The notes beneath the pieces are model-generated. The model was not told the DNA's origin. It ran no database searches and was given only the letters and a program-made list of their open reading frames with translations. This document shows, piece by piece, positions 56,407-64,000 of a stretch of 64,000 bases of DNA. Source of the stretch: Dehalogenimonas sp. 4OHTPN (lineage in GTDB: Bacteria; Chloroflexota; Dehalococcoidia; Dehalococcoidales; Dehalococcoidaceae). The position numbers were made by a program, and so were the translations under genes. Positions within the stretch are counted from its first letter, which is position 1. Every line of letters begins with the position of its first letter. Location of the stretch: positions 682,001 to 746,000 of the forward strand of contig NZ_CP159307.1 of NCBI RefSeq assembly GCF_040448695.1. Reading direction: 5' to 3'.

Positions 56407-57499
56407 CAGTCCTCCCCATCATGTTTAAAAGCTGTTCGAATAGGTACATATTGTCCAGCGGCCCGGGGGATGCCTCGCTGTGGTATTGGATGGTGAAGAT
56501 GGGCAGTGTTCTATGGCGCATGCCTTCCACAGTGCCGTCGTTGAGGTTGATATGGGTCACTTCCAGCCCGCTGCCCTCGATGGACTCCGGATCGACGGCG
56601 TAGCCGTGGTTCTGGGCGGTGATATGGACGCGCCCGGTGAGCAGGTCTTTGACCGGCTGGTTGCCGCCGCGGTGGCCGAACTTGAGCTTGAAGTTACGAC
56701 CGCCGAAAGCTCGGGCGACGAGTTGATTCCCCAGGCAGATGCCCATGATTGGCTTGCCGCTGTCGATAAGCCCCTTGACCGTCGCAGTAGCATAATCCAG
56801 TAGTTCCGGGTCACCGGGGCCTGGGGAAAGCAAAATACCGTCCGGATTGATGGTGAGCATTTCTTCAGCCGTGGCAGTGCAGGGAAAGGCTGTTACCCGG
56901 CAGCCGTGCCGCCGCAGGATGCGCATGATATTGAATTTGCAGCCGCAGTCCAGCAGGGCGACGCGGGGGGATTCATCCGGTAAATCCGCTGAGTCCCATT
57001 CATAAGGTTCCTTGGCTGATACTTCCTTCACAAAATCGGTAGAGCCGTAGTCCGGGAAAGAAAGAAGCATTTCCAGCGCCTGGCCGGGCGTTTTGTCGGT
57101 GGTGATCATGCCCATCATGGCGCCTCGGCTGCGGATTTTACGCGTGATGGCGCGGGTGTCCAGACCCCAGATACCCGGGGTGTTGCCCTGCTTCAGGTAA
57201 TCTTCGATGGTTGCCTTGCATTGGTAGTTGGACGGATTGGCACACTCCTCGCGCACCACGAAACCGCGCACCTGGACCCTGTCTGATTCCCAGTCGGCGG
57301 GATTGACACCGTAGTTGCCTATAAGCGGGTAAGTCGGGATGAGTATCTGGCCGGCAAAGGACGGGTCGGTCAGCATCTCCTGGTAACCTGTCATGGCGGT
57401 GGCAAAAACCACCTCGCCGAAGGCGTCTTTCTCCGCCCCGAAGCTATTTCCCTCGAAGACCGAACCGTCGGCCAGGACCAGAATGGCGCGTTTGGTCAT
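56396..57499 (-). CDS. carA: Carbamoyl phosphate synthase small subunit
   Basis: The protein has 367 residues. The N-terminal [12 protein letters not shown] domain precedes a class I glutaminase with nucleophile in MGICLGNQL (Asn replaces the usual His after LG) and His/Glu in [11 protein letters not shown]. It supplies ammonia from glutamine to CarB. It begins one base after pyrC ends. Confidence 0.96.
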
Positions 57500-58792
57500 T
57501 TAGATTCCTTCTCGATAGACGATGTTGCCTCGGCAGAGAGTTGCTGTCACCCTGCCCTTGAGTCTCTCTCCGGCCAGCGGTGTGTTTCTGCCCCTGGAGG
57601 CGAATTTGCCTGGATCGACCGTCCACTCGGCTTTCGGGTCAAAGATGACGATATCTGCCGGATCGCCTACGCCCAGTGAACCTGTGACCCCATGGTGTTC
57701 ACCGATAATCCGTGCCGGTGCAGCCGTCAGTTTTCCGATAATCAGCGGCATAGGCAGTTTGCCGCTATGAACCAGCTTCATCAGGCTGCCGAAAGCTGTT
57801 TCTAACCCGGAGATGCCGAATGGGGCCAGGGCGAATTCGCAGCACTTGTCGTTCCCGGTATGCGGGGCGTGGTCCGTGGCGATGGCGTCGATGGCGCCGT
57901 CAAGCAGCCCTTCGATGAGGGCATCGATATCTGTTTGCGTCCGCAGCGGCGGGTTGACCTTGGCATTGGTGTCATAGCCCAAACACAACTCTTCGGTCAT
58001 GGTTAGGTGATGGGGGGTAACTTCGGCGGTAACCTTGACTCCATCGGCTTTGGCATGTCGTATAAGACCGACAGCGCCCCTGGTGCTGATATGGCACAGG
58101 TGCAGCCGGGCGCCGGTGAGTTTAGCCAGGGCAATATCACGGGCGACGATGGCGTCCTCGGCAGCGTTGGGGATGCCGGCCAGCCCTAAGCGAGTGGCGA
58201 CAATCCCTTCGTTGACCTGTCCGCCGTCTGCCAGGCTGGCATCCTCGCAGTGTTCAATAATGGGTAAGCCGAGGCCGGCGGCATACTCCATGGCTTGTTT
58301 GAGTAGCCGCGAGGTCGGGACGCTCGATCCATCGTCAGAAAAGCCGATGACCCCGGCCGCGGCCATTTCACCCAGCTCGGCCAGGCTTTCGCCTTTGCGT
58401 CCTTTGCTGATGCTGCCGATTTGCAGTACCCGCGCCGCAGCCTCGCTGGAGGCGACACAATTGACATAATCAACGACGGTTCGGTTGTCTACTGCCGGGC
58501 TGGTATTGGGCATGGCACAGACCGTGGTAAAGCCTCCGCGGGCCGCCGCCCTGGTCCCGGTGGCGATGGTCTCCTTGTTCTCAAAGCCTGGCTGGCGCAG
58601 GTGGGTGTGCAGGTCGATAAAGCCGGGGGCGACGACCTGCCCCGATGCGTTAATGACTTCGTAGTCGCCCGCGGGCGGCTCGTCATTGCCGACCCAGGCG
58701 ATCGTGCCGCCTGCTAAAGCGATGTCGAACAGGCCGTCAATGCCGTTTGCCGGGTCAATGAGCCGGCCGTTGTGGATTAAAATGTGTTTCAT
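57500..58792 (-). CDS. pyrC: Dihydroorotase
   Basis: This 430-residue class I dihydroorotase has metal site [29 protein letters not shown], a C-terminal ATDHAPH and [13 protein letters not shown]. It closes carbamoyl aspartate to dihydroorotate. Its start overlaps the pyrB stop by ATGA. Confidence 0.96.
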   Translation of the reverse strand: MKHILIHNGRLIDPANGIDGLFDIALAGGTIAWVGNDEPPAGDYEVINASGQVVAPGFIDLHTHLRQPGFENKETIATGTRAAARGGFTTVCAMPNTSPAVDNRTVVDYVNCVASSEAAARVLQIGSISKGRKGESLAELGEMAAAGVIGFSDDGSSVPTSRLLKQAMEYAAGLGLPIIEHCEDASLADGGQVNEGIVATRLGLAGIPNAAEDAIVARDIALAKLTGARLHLCHISTRGAVGLIRHAKADGVKVTAEVTPHHLTMTEELCLGYDTNAKVNPPLRTQTDIDALIEGLLDGAIDAIATDHAPHTGNDKCCEFALAPFGISGLETAFGSLMKLVHSGKLPMPLIIGKLTAAPARIIGEHHGVTGSLGVGDPADIVIFDPKAEWTVDPGKFASRGRNTPLAGERLKGRVTATLCRGNIVYREGI

Positions 58793-59760
58793 AGCTCGCC
58801 CTGCTTCCCGGTCAGGAGATACAGAACCGCCATACGAACGGCCACGCCGTTCTGCACCTGTTCGTTAATGACCGATTTATCCCCGTAGGCTGATTCGGCG
58901 GCCAGTTCGATGTCCTCGTTGACCGGGCCGGGGTGCATCACCAGGACATCGCTTTTTGCTCTCTTCAGTCTGTCCTGGCTGACCTGGAACCGCCGCACGT
59001 ATTCCGCTACCGAGGGCAGGAGGCCGCTTTGCTGGCGCTCCCGTTGCAGCCGTAAAGCCATGACCACATCGGCGTTCTCGACGGCCTTTTCGACATCTGT
59101 CTCGATGCGAACCTCGGGAAAAAGCCCGCACGGGTTGTCCAGGCCGTAAGGTAGGAGGGTCGGCGGGCCGCAGACGGTGACCTTCATGCCTAATCGGGTC
59201 ATACCCCAGATGTTGGAGTGGGCTACCCGGCTGTGGCGGACGTCGCCGATTATGGCAACTTTCAGTCCGTTGAGATTGCCTTTGTGTTTTCTTATGGTAT
59301 AAAGGTCGAGTAGTGCTTGAGTCGGGTGAGCGTGCCAACCGTCTCCGGCGTTGATGATGTTGGCTTTGCTGTATTTAGCGGCAACATGGGGCGCGCCGGA
59401 GAGGTTGTGACGCATGACGATGATGTTGGCTCCCAGGGCTTCCAGCGTTTTCAGGGTGTCGATGAGACTTTCGCCTTTTGCGATGGAGGAGGCTGTGGAG
59501 GTGACGTTCAAAACGTCGGCGGACAGATTCTTGGCGGCGATTTCGAACGAAGCCCGGGTACGGGTGGAGTTTTCATAGAAGAGGTTGACCACCGTTTGGC
59601 CGCGCAGCGCCGGCACCTTCTTGATCGGCCGGGCAAGTATTTCTCTCATTGCATCAGCGGTCTCGAACACAAGCTGAAATTCTTCCGCCGAAAAATCATC
59701 GACGTCAAGCAGGTGGCGGTGGTTCCAGGCATTCGGCTTAGCCGCGGTTTCATCTAGCAT
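58789..59760 (-). CDS. pyrB: Aspartate carbamoyltransferase catalytic subunit
   Basis: The protein has 323 residues. [11 protein letters not shown] is the carbamoyl phosphate site, [12 protein letters not shown] the aspartate side, and [10 protein letters not shown] is the family motif. The ATG at 59760 is preferred to 59790 because TGAGGTGA lies six bases before it and it avoids overlapping pyrR. No regulatory chain (pyrI) is seen. Confidence 0.96.
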   Translation of the reverse strand: MLDETAAKPNAWNHRHLLDVDDFSAEEFQLVFETADAMREILARPIKKVPALRGQTVVNLFYENSTRTRASFEIAAKNLSADVLNVTSTASSIAKGESLIDTLKTLEALGANIIVMRHNLSGAPHVAAKYSKANIINAGDGWHAHPTQALLDLYTIRKHKGNLNGLKVAIIGDVRHSRVAHSNIWGMTRLGMKVTVCGPPTLLPYGLDNPCGLFPEVRIETDVEKAVENADVVMALRLQRERQQSGLLPSVAEYVRRFQVSQDRLKRAKSDVLVMHPGPVNEDIELAAESAYGDKSVINEQVQNGVAVRMAVLYLLTGKQGEL

Positions 59761-59770
59761 GTCGTTCACC

Positions 59771-60298
59771 TCAGGCGATGACCACTTCATCGCCGCCGTC
59801 GGTTTCGGCGAGTTTTACCCTGACATCCTCGGACGCCGCCGAAGGGATATTTTTGCCGACGTAATCGGCACGGATCGGCAGTTCGCGGTGACCGCGGTCG
59901 ATCAACACCGCCAATTGGATGACCCGCGGCCGTCCGTAGTCGATGAGGGCGTCCATTGCGGCGCGGGTGGAGCGGCCGGTGTAGAGGACATCGTCGACCA
60001 GGATGATGACCTTGCCGTCGACGTCTACGGGGATGTCGGTGGATTTGACCTGCGGCTGAAAGTTGCGGCGGTTCAAATCGTCGCGGTAGAGAGAGAAATC
60101 CAGGGCGCCCACCGGTACCTGCGCTTTTTCAAAGTCGGCGATAAGCCCGGCCAGACGGTTTGCCAGCGGCACGCCGCGGGTCTGCATCCCAACCAGAACG
60201 AGCGACTTGATGTCCCTGTTGCGCTCGACGATCTCATGGGCCATGCGGGACAGCGTCCGCCGCATGTCCTCGGCCGTCATCACCGTTTTTGCTGGCAT
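59771..60298 (-). CDS. pyrR: Bifunctional pyr operon regulator / uracil phosphoribosyltransferase PyrR
   Basis: The protein has 175 residues. [21 protein letters not shown] is the PRPP-binding loop and [28 protein letters not shown] the PyrR signature. The ATG at 60298 has AAGAGG before it; an in-frame GTG at 60316 lies inside the terminator. It binds the pyr leader RNA when UMP is high and promotes termination. Confidence 0.95.
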   Translation of the reverse strand: MPAKTVMTAEDMRRTLSRMAHEIVERNRDIKSLVLVGMQTRGVPLANRLAGLIADFEKAQVPVGALDFSLYRDDLNRRNFQPQVKSTDIPVDVDGKVIILVDDVLYTGRSTRAAMDALIDYGRPRVIQLAVLIDRGHRELPIRADYVGKNIPSAASEDVRVKLAETDGGDEVVIA

Positions 60299-60299
60299 T

Positions 60300-60426
60300 A
60301 AAAAACCTCTTGCCACAATCTGCCGGCAAGAGGTGTCTACGCGCGCTTAACCCGCTGACCCTTGCCGGCCTCACAGGACCGGTTGTTAAAGGAGTTTGGG
60401 TGCGATATTCAATTAGCGGCATTATA
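60300..60426 (-). promoter_or_regulatory. pyr operon promoter and PyrR-dependent attenuator
   Basis: On the minus strand TTGCTC (60444-60449), 17 bases and TATAAT (60421-60426) form the promoter. The leader holds three exclusive structures. The PyrR-binding loop is TCCTGTGAGG between CCGG arms (60365-60382). The antiterminator is GCCGGCAAG (60361-60369) with CTTGCCGGC (60322-60330). The terminator is ACCTCTTGCC with GGCAAGAGGT (60305-60334), followed by TTTTTT. The terminator's 3' arm also contains the pyrR ribosome binding site. Confidence 0.88.
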
Positions 60427-60492
60427 ACAGGGGATGGCGAGGAGAGCAAGAATTATTTAAGCCCTCCCCGCCGATACGTTTTACATCACCGG

Positions 60493-61185
60493 CTAAGGCA
60501 AGTAGAACGACGGATATATGCTGCCGTCCTCGTAACACACGTACACTACGTTACCTGCCACGGCGTAGAGCTCCGGATAATAGAATTGATCGTCTTCCCA
60601 TATGGCGACTGACAGGAAGTACCCGTCCGTCTCAGCAAGGCGCTGCAGCATATAGTATTGGTCCGGGTAGTCGTCGAGTGGATTGAGTTTGGTGATGGCA
60701 TTCAGCAACCAGCTTTGCAGGGCAAACTCAGAGGTGAAGTTCTTAAGCGGGTATTTGGCTTTATAATCGTTGATCTGTTTGGTTAATTCAGTCGTTGTGG
60801 CATTTAATGATGCAATCGTTGCGTCACGAGATTGCACCTGGCTGGAGAGATTGCTCACCTGGGACGATAGATCAGCTTTTTCAGAAGTGAGGCTTTCATT
60901 GGCGGCAGTGAGGTCTTTAACCTGGCTGGAGTTATCCATCCACTGCCAGGCGGCAAAGCCGCCGAATCCCAGGGCCAATACCAGGATGATGGAAAGGATG
61001 ATTCCCGCCGTCCCGAAACCGCCGCTTTTACGCGGTGTGGCCGAAGAAGAGGTTGGCGGGGGTTGACCGGCGGCAGCATGCTCGGGAACCGTGGCCGCAG
61101 GCGGCAGTGCCGCGGGCTGGCCGCAATTGGCGCAGAACTTGTCGTTGGGGCTGGTTGTATTACCGCAGGATCTACAGAATGCCAT
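60493..61185 (-). CDS. Zinc-ribbon, single-pass membrane protein with coiled coil
   Basis: The protein has 230 residues. An N-terminal zinc ribbon (FCRSCG...FCANCGQ, residues 4-22) leads to a Pro/Ala/Ser-rich linker, a transmembrane helix (about 62-83), then a coiled coil (about 90-135, repeated SLTSEKADLSSQV-type heptads). A Tyr-rich globular end is about 140-230. The ATG at 61185 has GAGGAGGGCGGC before it. Ribbon inside and coiled coil outside is the likely topology. Function unknown. Confidence 0.75.
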   Translation of the reverse strand: MAFCRSCGNTTSPNDKFCANCGQPAALPPAATVPEHAAAGQPPPTSSSATPRKSGGFGTAGIILSIILVLALGFGGFAAWQWMDNSSQVKDLTAANESLTSEKADLSSQVSNLSSQVQSRDATIASLNATTTELTKQINDYKAKYPLKNFTSEFALQSWLLNAITKLNPLDDYPDQYYMLQRLAETDGYFLSVAIWEDDQFYYPELYAVAGNVVYVCYEDGSIYPSFYLP

Positions 61186-61300
61186 GCCGCCCTCCTCTGG
61201 GGCGGTCATCCGCCCCAAACGATTCTGGGATTCATTAAACTCCGTTGCCTGGCAGGTGTCAATCAGGTGTTATGAATAATATTTCTGGTCTCGAAAATGT

Positions 61301-61306
61301 TATAAT
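61301..61306 (+). promoter_or_regulatory. -10 box of the helicase gene
   Basis: TATAAT at 61301-61306 with no good -35 partner. Transcription would begin near 61313, two bases from the TTG start at 61315, again implying a leaderless message. Confidence 0.45.
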
Positions 61307-61314
61307 GAACGGCT

Positions 61315-63624
61315 TTGACTATTGACCTCTTGAAAGATCTGAACCCCGCTCAGCGCAAAGCCGCCGAAGCTATTTCAGGACCCATTCTCATCCTGGCAGG
61401 TCCCGGGTCCGGCAAGACACGGGTCATTACCTACCGCATCGCCTACCTTGTGCGGACGGTCGGTGTCAACCCGCACCGTATCCTGGCGGTGACCTTTACC
61501 AACAAGGCGGCGCGGGAGATGAGAGAAAGGCTTGAGCGCCTGCTGGCAGGTTCGGTCAACGATATGACCCTGGGTACTTTCCATGCCATCTGTGCCGGCA
61601 TCCTGCGGCGCGATGGCCAGGCTATCGGCATCCAGCGCGAGTTCGTCATCTTCGATGCCGACGACCAGGAAAAACTGCTCAAACAGGCCGCCGCAGACGC
61701 CAATGTCGATCCCAAGCAGTATCCGGTAGGTAAGATAGCCGCGGCCATCAGTTCCGCCAAGAGCCAGATGACCACGCCGGAGAAATTCCGAGAGAACGCC
61801 AGGAACTACTTCGACGAGATAGTCGCCCGGGTCTATGAGCGGTACGAGAAGATGCTGCTGCAAAACAATGCGGTGGACTTCGACGACTTGCTCCTCAAGA
61901 CCGTTTTTCTGTTTAAACGCCACCCGGAGATACTGAAACGCTATCAGGAGCGCTACGTCCACCTGCTGGTGGACGAGTTCCAGGACACCAATCTGGTACA
62001 GTACGAACTGGTCAAACTTCTGGCTGGCCGCCACCGCAACGTGGCTGTGGTCGGCGATCCTGACCAGTCCATCTACTCGTGGCGGGCCGCCGACCTCCGG
62101 AACGTCTTCAATTTCGAGCGGGACTTCCCGGACGCCCAGATTTACTACCTGGAGCAGAACTATCGCTCCACTGCAAGGATTCTCGAAGTCGCCTCCAGCG
62201 TAATCGCCGACAACCGCGCCCGGAAAGACATCAAACTGTGGACGGAAAACGAACCGGGGGACCCTGTCTGCCTGCTTGAAGCTTACAACGAGCAGGAAGA
62301 AGCTCAAATGGTGGTACGCGAGGCAGAGAGGCTGACCGGGTCGAAAAAATACCGACTTTCGGACATCGCCGTGATGTACCGCACCAACGCCCAATCCCGC
62401 GCCCTGGAAGAGGCTTTCATCCGCTACGGGGTGCCTTACAAGCTGGTGGCCGGTACCCGCTTCTACGAGCGGCGCGAGGTCAAAGATTTAATCGCCTATT
62501 TCAGGCTCATCCACAACCCGGCCGATTCCGTCTCCCTTATGCGCATTATCAATGTGCCCACACGCGGCCTGGGCGAGAAATCCATCGTCGAGATGCAGGC
62601 CTGGGCCCGCGGGAAGGGGCTGTCGTTATTCGAAGCCCTTGAGGCTTCATCGACCGCTGTGGATAAGCCGCCGCTCACCGCTCGGGCGCTGGCCTCGTTC
62701 GATATCTTCTATAAGCTGATCCACGGACTCATCGAAGACAGCCGCCAGATGTCCTTTCTGGAGTTCTTCGACCGGGTGCTGGAACGCAGCGGCTACGGGG
62801 CTTACTTGAAGGCGCAGCCCGACAGCGAGGAGAGGTTGGAGAACATCGCCGAGCTTCGGACGGTGGCCGAGCCCTTCAACGGCCTGCCGCCGGGTGAGGC
62901 GCTGTCGCCGTTCCTGGAGAGCGTCAGCCTGGTTTCCGACCTCGACAATCTGGACGAGACTGAGGGCGGGGTTACCCTGATCACCCTGCACCAGGCCAAG
63001 GGGCTGGAGTTCCCGGTGGTTTTTATCGTCGGTCTGGAGGAGGGGGTGCTGCCGCACTTTCGCTCCTTCGACGACCCCGCCCAAATGGAAGAGGAGCGGC
63101 GGTTGTGCTATGTTGGCGTGACCCGCGCCAAGCGGCGGCTGTACCTCCTGCGTGCTTTCCGCCGCAGCCTGATGGGGGGCAGTACGGTCAACGAGCCGTC
63201 GCGTTTCCTCTCCGCCATCCCATTGAGCCTGACGACAGAGGCACAACAAGAAGATACATGGGGTGTAAGTTACTACAAACACGAACAAGAAGCTTTAGCT
63301 AAAAAATTAGAGTATCTGAGGGGGCGGGGAGGGCCTGTGGAGATACCACCGCTCCAAAAGAAACTGTACCAATATTCCGAGCGGCCGTCGCAGGTCCAGG
63401 TGGCTCAGGCATCGAAATCTGCGGCCCCGGGGCTGTCTCGAACGCACGTAAAGCCTTCGGCGCCGGCCTACAAGACCGGCGACCAGGTGCGCCACCCGGT
63501 CTTCGGCGATGGCATTGTCATCAGCACCCTGCCGGTCAAGGACGACCATGAGATCGTCGTCTCCTTCAAGGACAAGGGGCTTAAGAAGCTGTTGCTGTCT
63601 TTCGCTAAGCTGGAGAAGATCTAA
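61315..63624 (+). CDS. UvrD/PcrA-type DNA helicase
   Basis: This 769-residue SF1A helicase starts [15 protein letters not shown], with Walker [12 protein letters not shown], motif [26 protein letters not shown] and [12 protein letters not shown]. The C-terminal Tudor-like region ([16 protein letters not shown]) is that of PcrA/UvrD. It works in nucleotide excision and mismatch repair and in clearing recombination proteins. The start is a TTG at 61315, chosen to keep the family N-terminus; no ribosome binding site is present. mutL follows one base after its stop. Confidence 0.93.
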   Translation: MTIDLLKDLNPAQRKAAEAISGPILILAGPGSGKTRVITYRIAYLVRTVGVNPHRILAVTFTNKAAREMRERLERLLAGSVNDMTLGTFHAICAGILRRDGQAIGIQREFVIFDADDQEKLLKQAAADANVDPKQYPVGKIAAAISSAKSQMTTPEKFRENARNYFDEIVARVYERYEKMLLQNNAVDFDDLLLKTVFLFKRHPEILKRYQERYVHLLVDEFQDTNLVQYELVKLLAGRHRNVAVVGDPDQSIYSWRAADLRNVFNFERDFPDAQIYYLEQNYRSTARILEVASSVIADNRARKDIKLWTENEPGDPVCLLEAYNEQEEAQMVVREAERLTGSKKYRLSDIAVMYRTNAQSRALEEAFIRYGVPYKLVAGTRFYERREVKDLIAYFRLIHNPADSVSLMRIINVPTRGLGEKSIVEMQAWARGKGLSLFEALEASSTAVDKPPLTARALASFDIFYKLIHGLIEDSRQMSFLEFFDRVLERSGYGAYLKAQPDSEERLENIAELRTVAEPFNGLPPGEALSPFLESVSLVSDLDNLDETEGGVTLITLHQAKGLEFPVVFIVGLEEGVLPHFRSFDDPAQMEEERRLCYVGVTRAKRRLYLLRAFRRSLMGGSTVNEPSRFLSAIPLSLTTEAQQEDTWGVSYYKHEQEALAKKLEYLRGRGGPVEIPPLQKKLYQYSERPSQVQVAQASKSAAPGLSRTHVKPSAPAYKTGDQVRHPVFGDGIVISTLPVKDDHEIVVSFKDKGLKKLLLSFAKLEKI

Positions 63625-63625
63625 A

Positions 63626-64000
63626 ATGCCCATCCGCCTTCTCGACCCCCGGACCGTGGCCAGGATTGCCGCCGGCGAGGTGGTTGAGCGGCCGACCTCG
63701 GCGGTCAAGGAACTGCTGGAGAACGCCCTCGACGCCGGCGCCCGGCGCATCGAGATCGAAATCAGGGGCGGCGGCGCCGGGTTGATCAGGGTAGCCGACG
63801 ACGGCTGCGGCATACCGGCAGACGAGCTGCCATTGGCTTTCACTCGTCACGCCACATCCAAAATCGTAACTTTCGATGATCTCTCGAGGCTTGAGACCCT
63901 GGGGTTTCGCGGCGAGGCGCTGGCTTCGATCGCTGCCGTAGCCGACGTTGAGGTCACCAGCGCCATCTCCGGAGCGTTTGCAGGCAGTCGTTTGACATTG
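63626..64000 (+). CDS. mutL: DNA mismatch repair protein MutL, N-terminal part (runs off the window)
   Basis: There are 125 codons to the window end, all open. [38 protein letters not shown], the GHKL loop DDGCGIP and [12 protein letters not shown] are the conserved MutL ATPase motifs. It is coupled to the helicase gene, with which it would act in mismatch repair. The C-terminal endonuclease domain cannot be checked. Confidence 0.95.
   Translation, partial: MPIRLLDPRTVARIAAGEVVERPTSAVKELLENALDAGARRIEIEIRGGGAGLIRVADDGCGIPADELPLAFTRHATSKIVTFDDLSRLETLGFRGEALASIAAVADVEVTSAISGAFAGSRLTL

Overview
The window looks like a chromosomal segment of an organohalide-respiring Dehalococcoidia bacterium (Chloroflexota), most like Dehalogenimonas. 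The main evidence is a Tat-exported reductive dehalogenase with its small membrane anchor (rdhAB, 35.1-36.9 kb) and a periplasmic-type formate dehydrogenase operon with an NrfD-like membrane subunit (25.4-31.3 kb). GC content is moderately high in the backbone and lower in the first 3.7 kb. The genus is an inference from gene content, not from a marker gene or database search.

Layout. 0-5.2 kb is an accessory, AT-richer block: the end of a HigB toxin, a HigA antitoxin fused to an ImmA-type peptidase, a beta-family protein convergent with an sce7726-family protein, a small HTH protein, a GIY-YIG-like protein and an orphan radical SAM enzyme. It ends near a 75-bp element that recurs in direct orientation beside tRNA-Ala(CGC) at 22.7 kb. 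5.4-13.3 kb (minus strand) is sulfur metabolism: mnmA, a cystathionine lyase/synthase, and an operon of a tandem siroheme sulfite reductase, a YeiH-type transporter, cysK, a TusA-like protein, lgt and a SHOCT protein. 13.5-22.6 kb (plus) is metal homeostasis: a DtxR-type regulator with feoB, a CadC/SmtB-type ArsR repressor with a P1B ATPase, mntP, and a Met/Gly/Trp-rich secreted protein followed by a two-component system whose sensor loop carries the same kind of motif.

22.7-25.1 kb holds tRNA-Ala, a ferredoxin, coaD, rsmD and an unrecognised gene. 25.4-31.3 kb is the formate dehydrogenase operon. Its catalytic gene runs through an in-frame TGA at the selenocysteine position of the FdnG family, so it should be read as one 1029-residue selenoprotein. 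A membrane pyrophosphatase (31.5-33.6 kb) and a membrane protein precede rdhAB. 37-41 kb holds a lipoprotein, a GyrI-like protein, an AraC-GyrI regulator, a biotin carboxylase-like protein after a long leader, and a PIG-L deacetylase.

41.9-49.9 kb (minus) holds glgC-glgA, a 1338-residue MASE/PAS/PocR histidine kinase and an ornithine cyclodeaminase-family gene. 50-60.4 kb (minus) holds pfkA and a pyrimidine operon (pyrR-pyrB-pyrC-carA-carB-pyrK-flavoprotein) preceded by a readable PyrR attenuator. 60.5-64 kb holds a zinc-ribbon membrane protein, a UvrD/PcrA helicase and the start of mutL.

How it fits together (inference): formate oxidation outside the membrane would feed electrons through the iron-sulfur and NrfD-like subunits to the dehalogenase, both of which are Tat-exported. 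Iron uptake, sulfite assimilation and ferredoxin genes supply the iron-sulfur and siroheme cofactors. Several promoters sit so close to start codons that their transcripts would be leaderless. No rRNA, insertion sequence or CRISPR array was seen.
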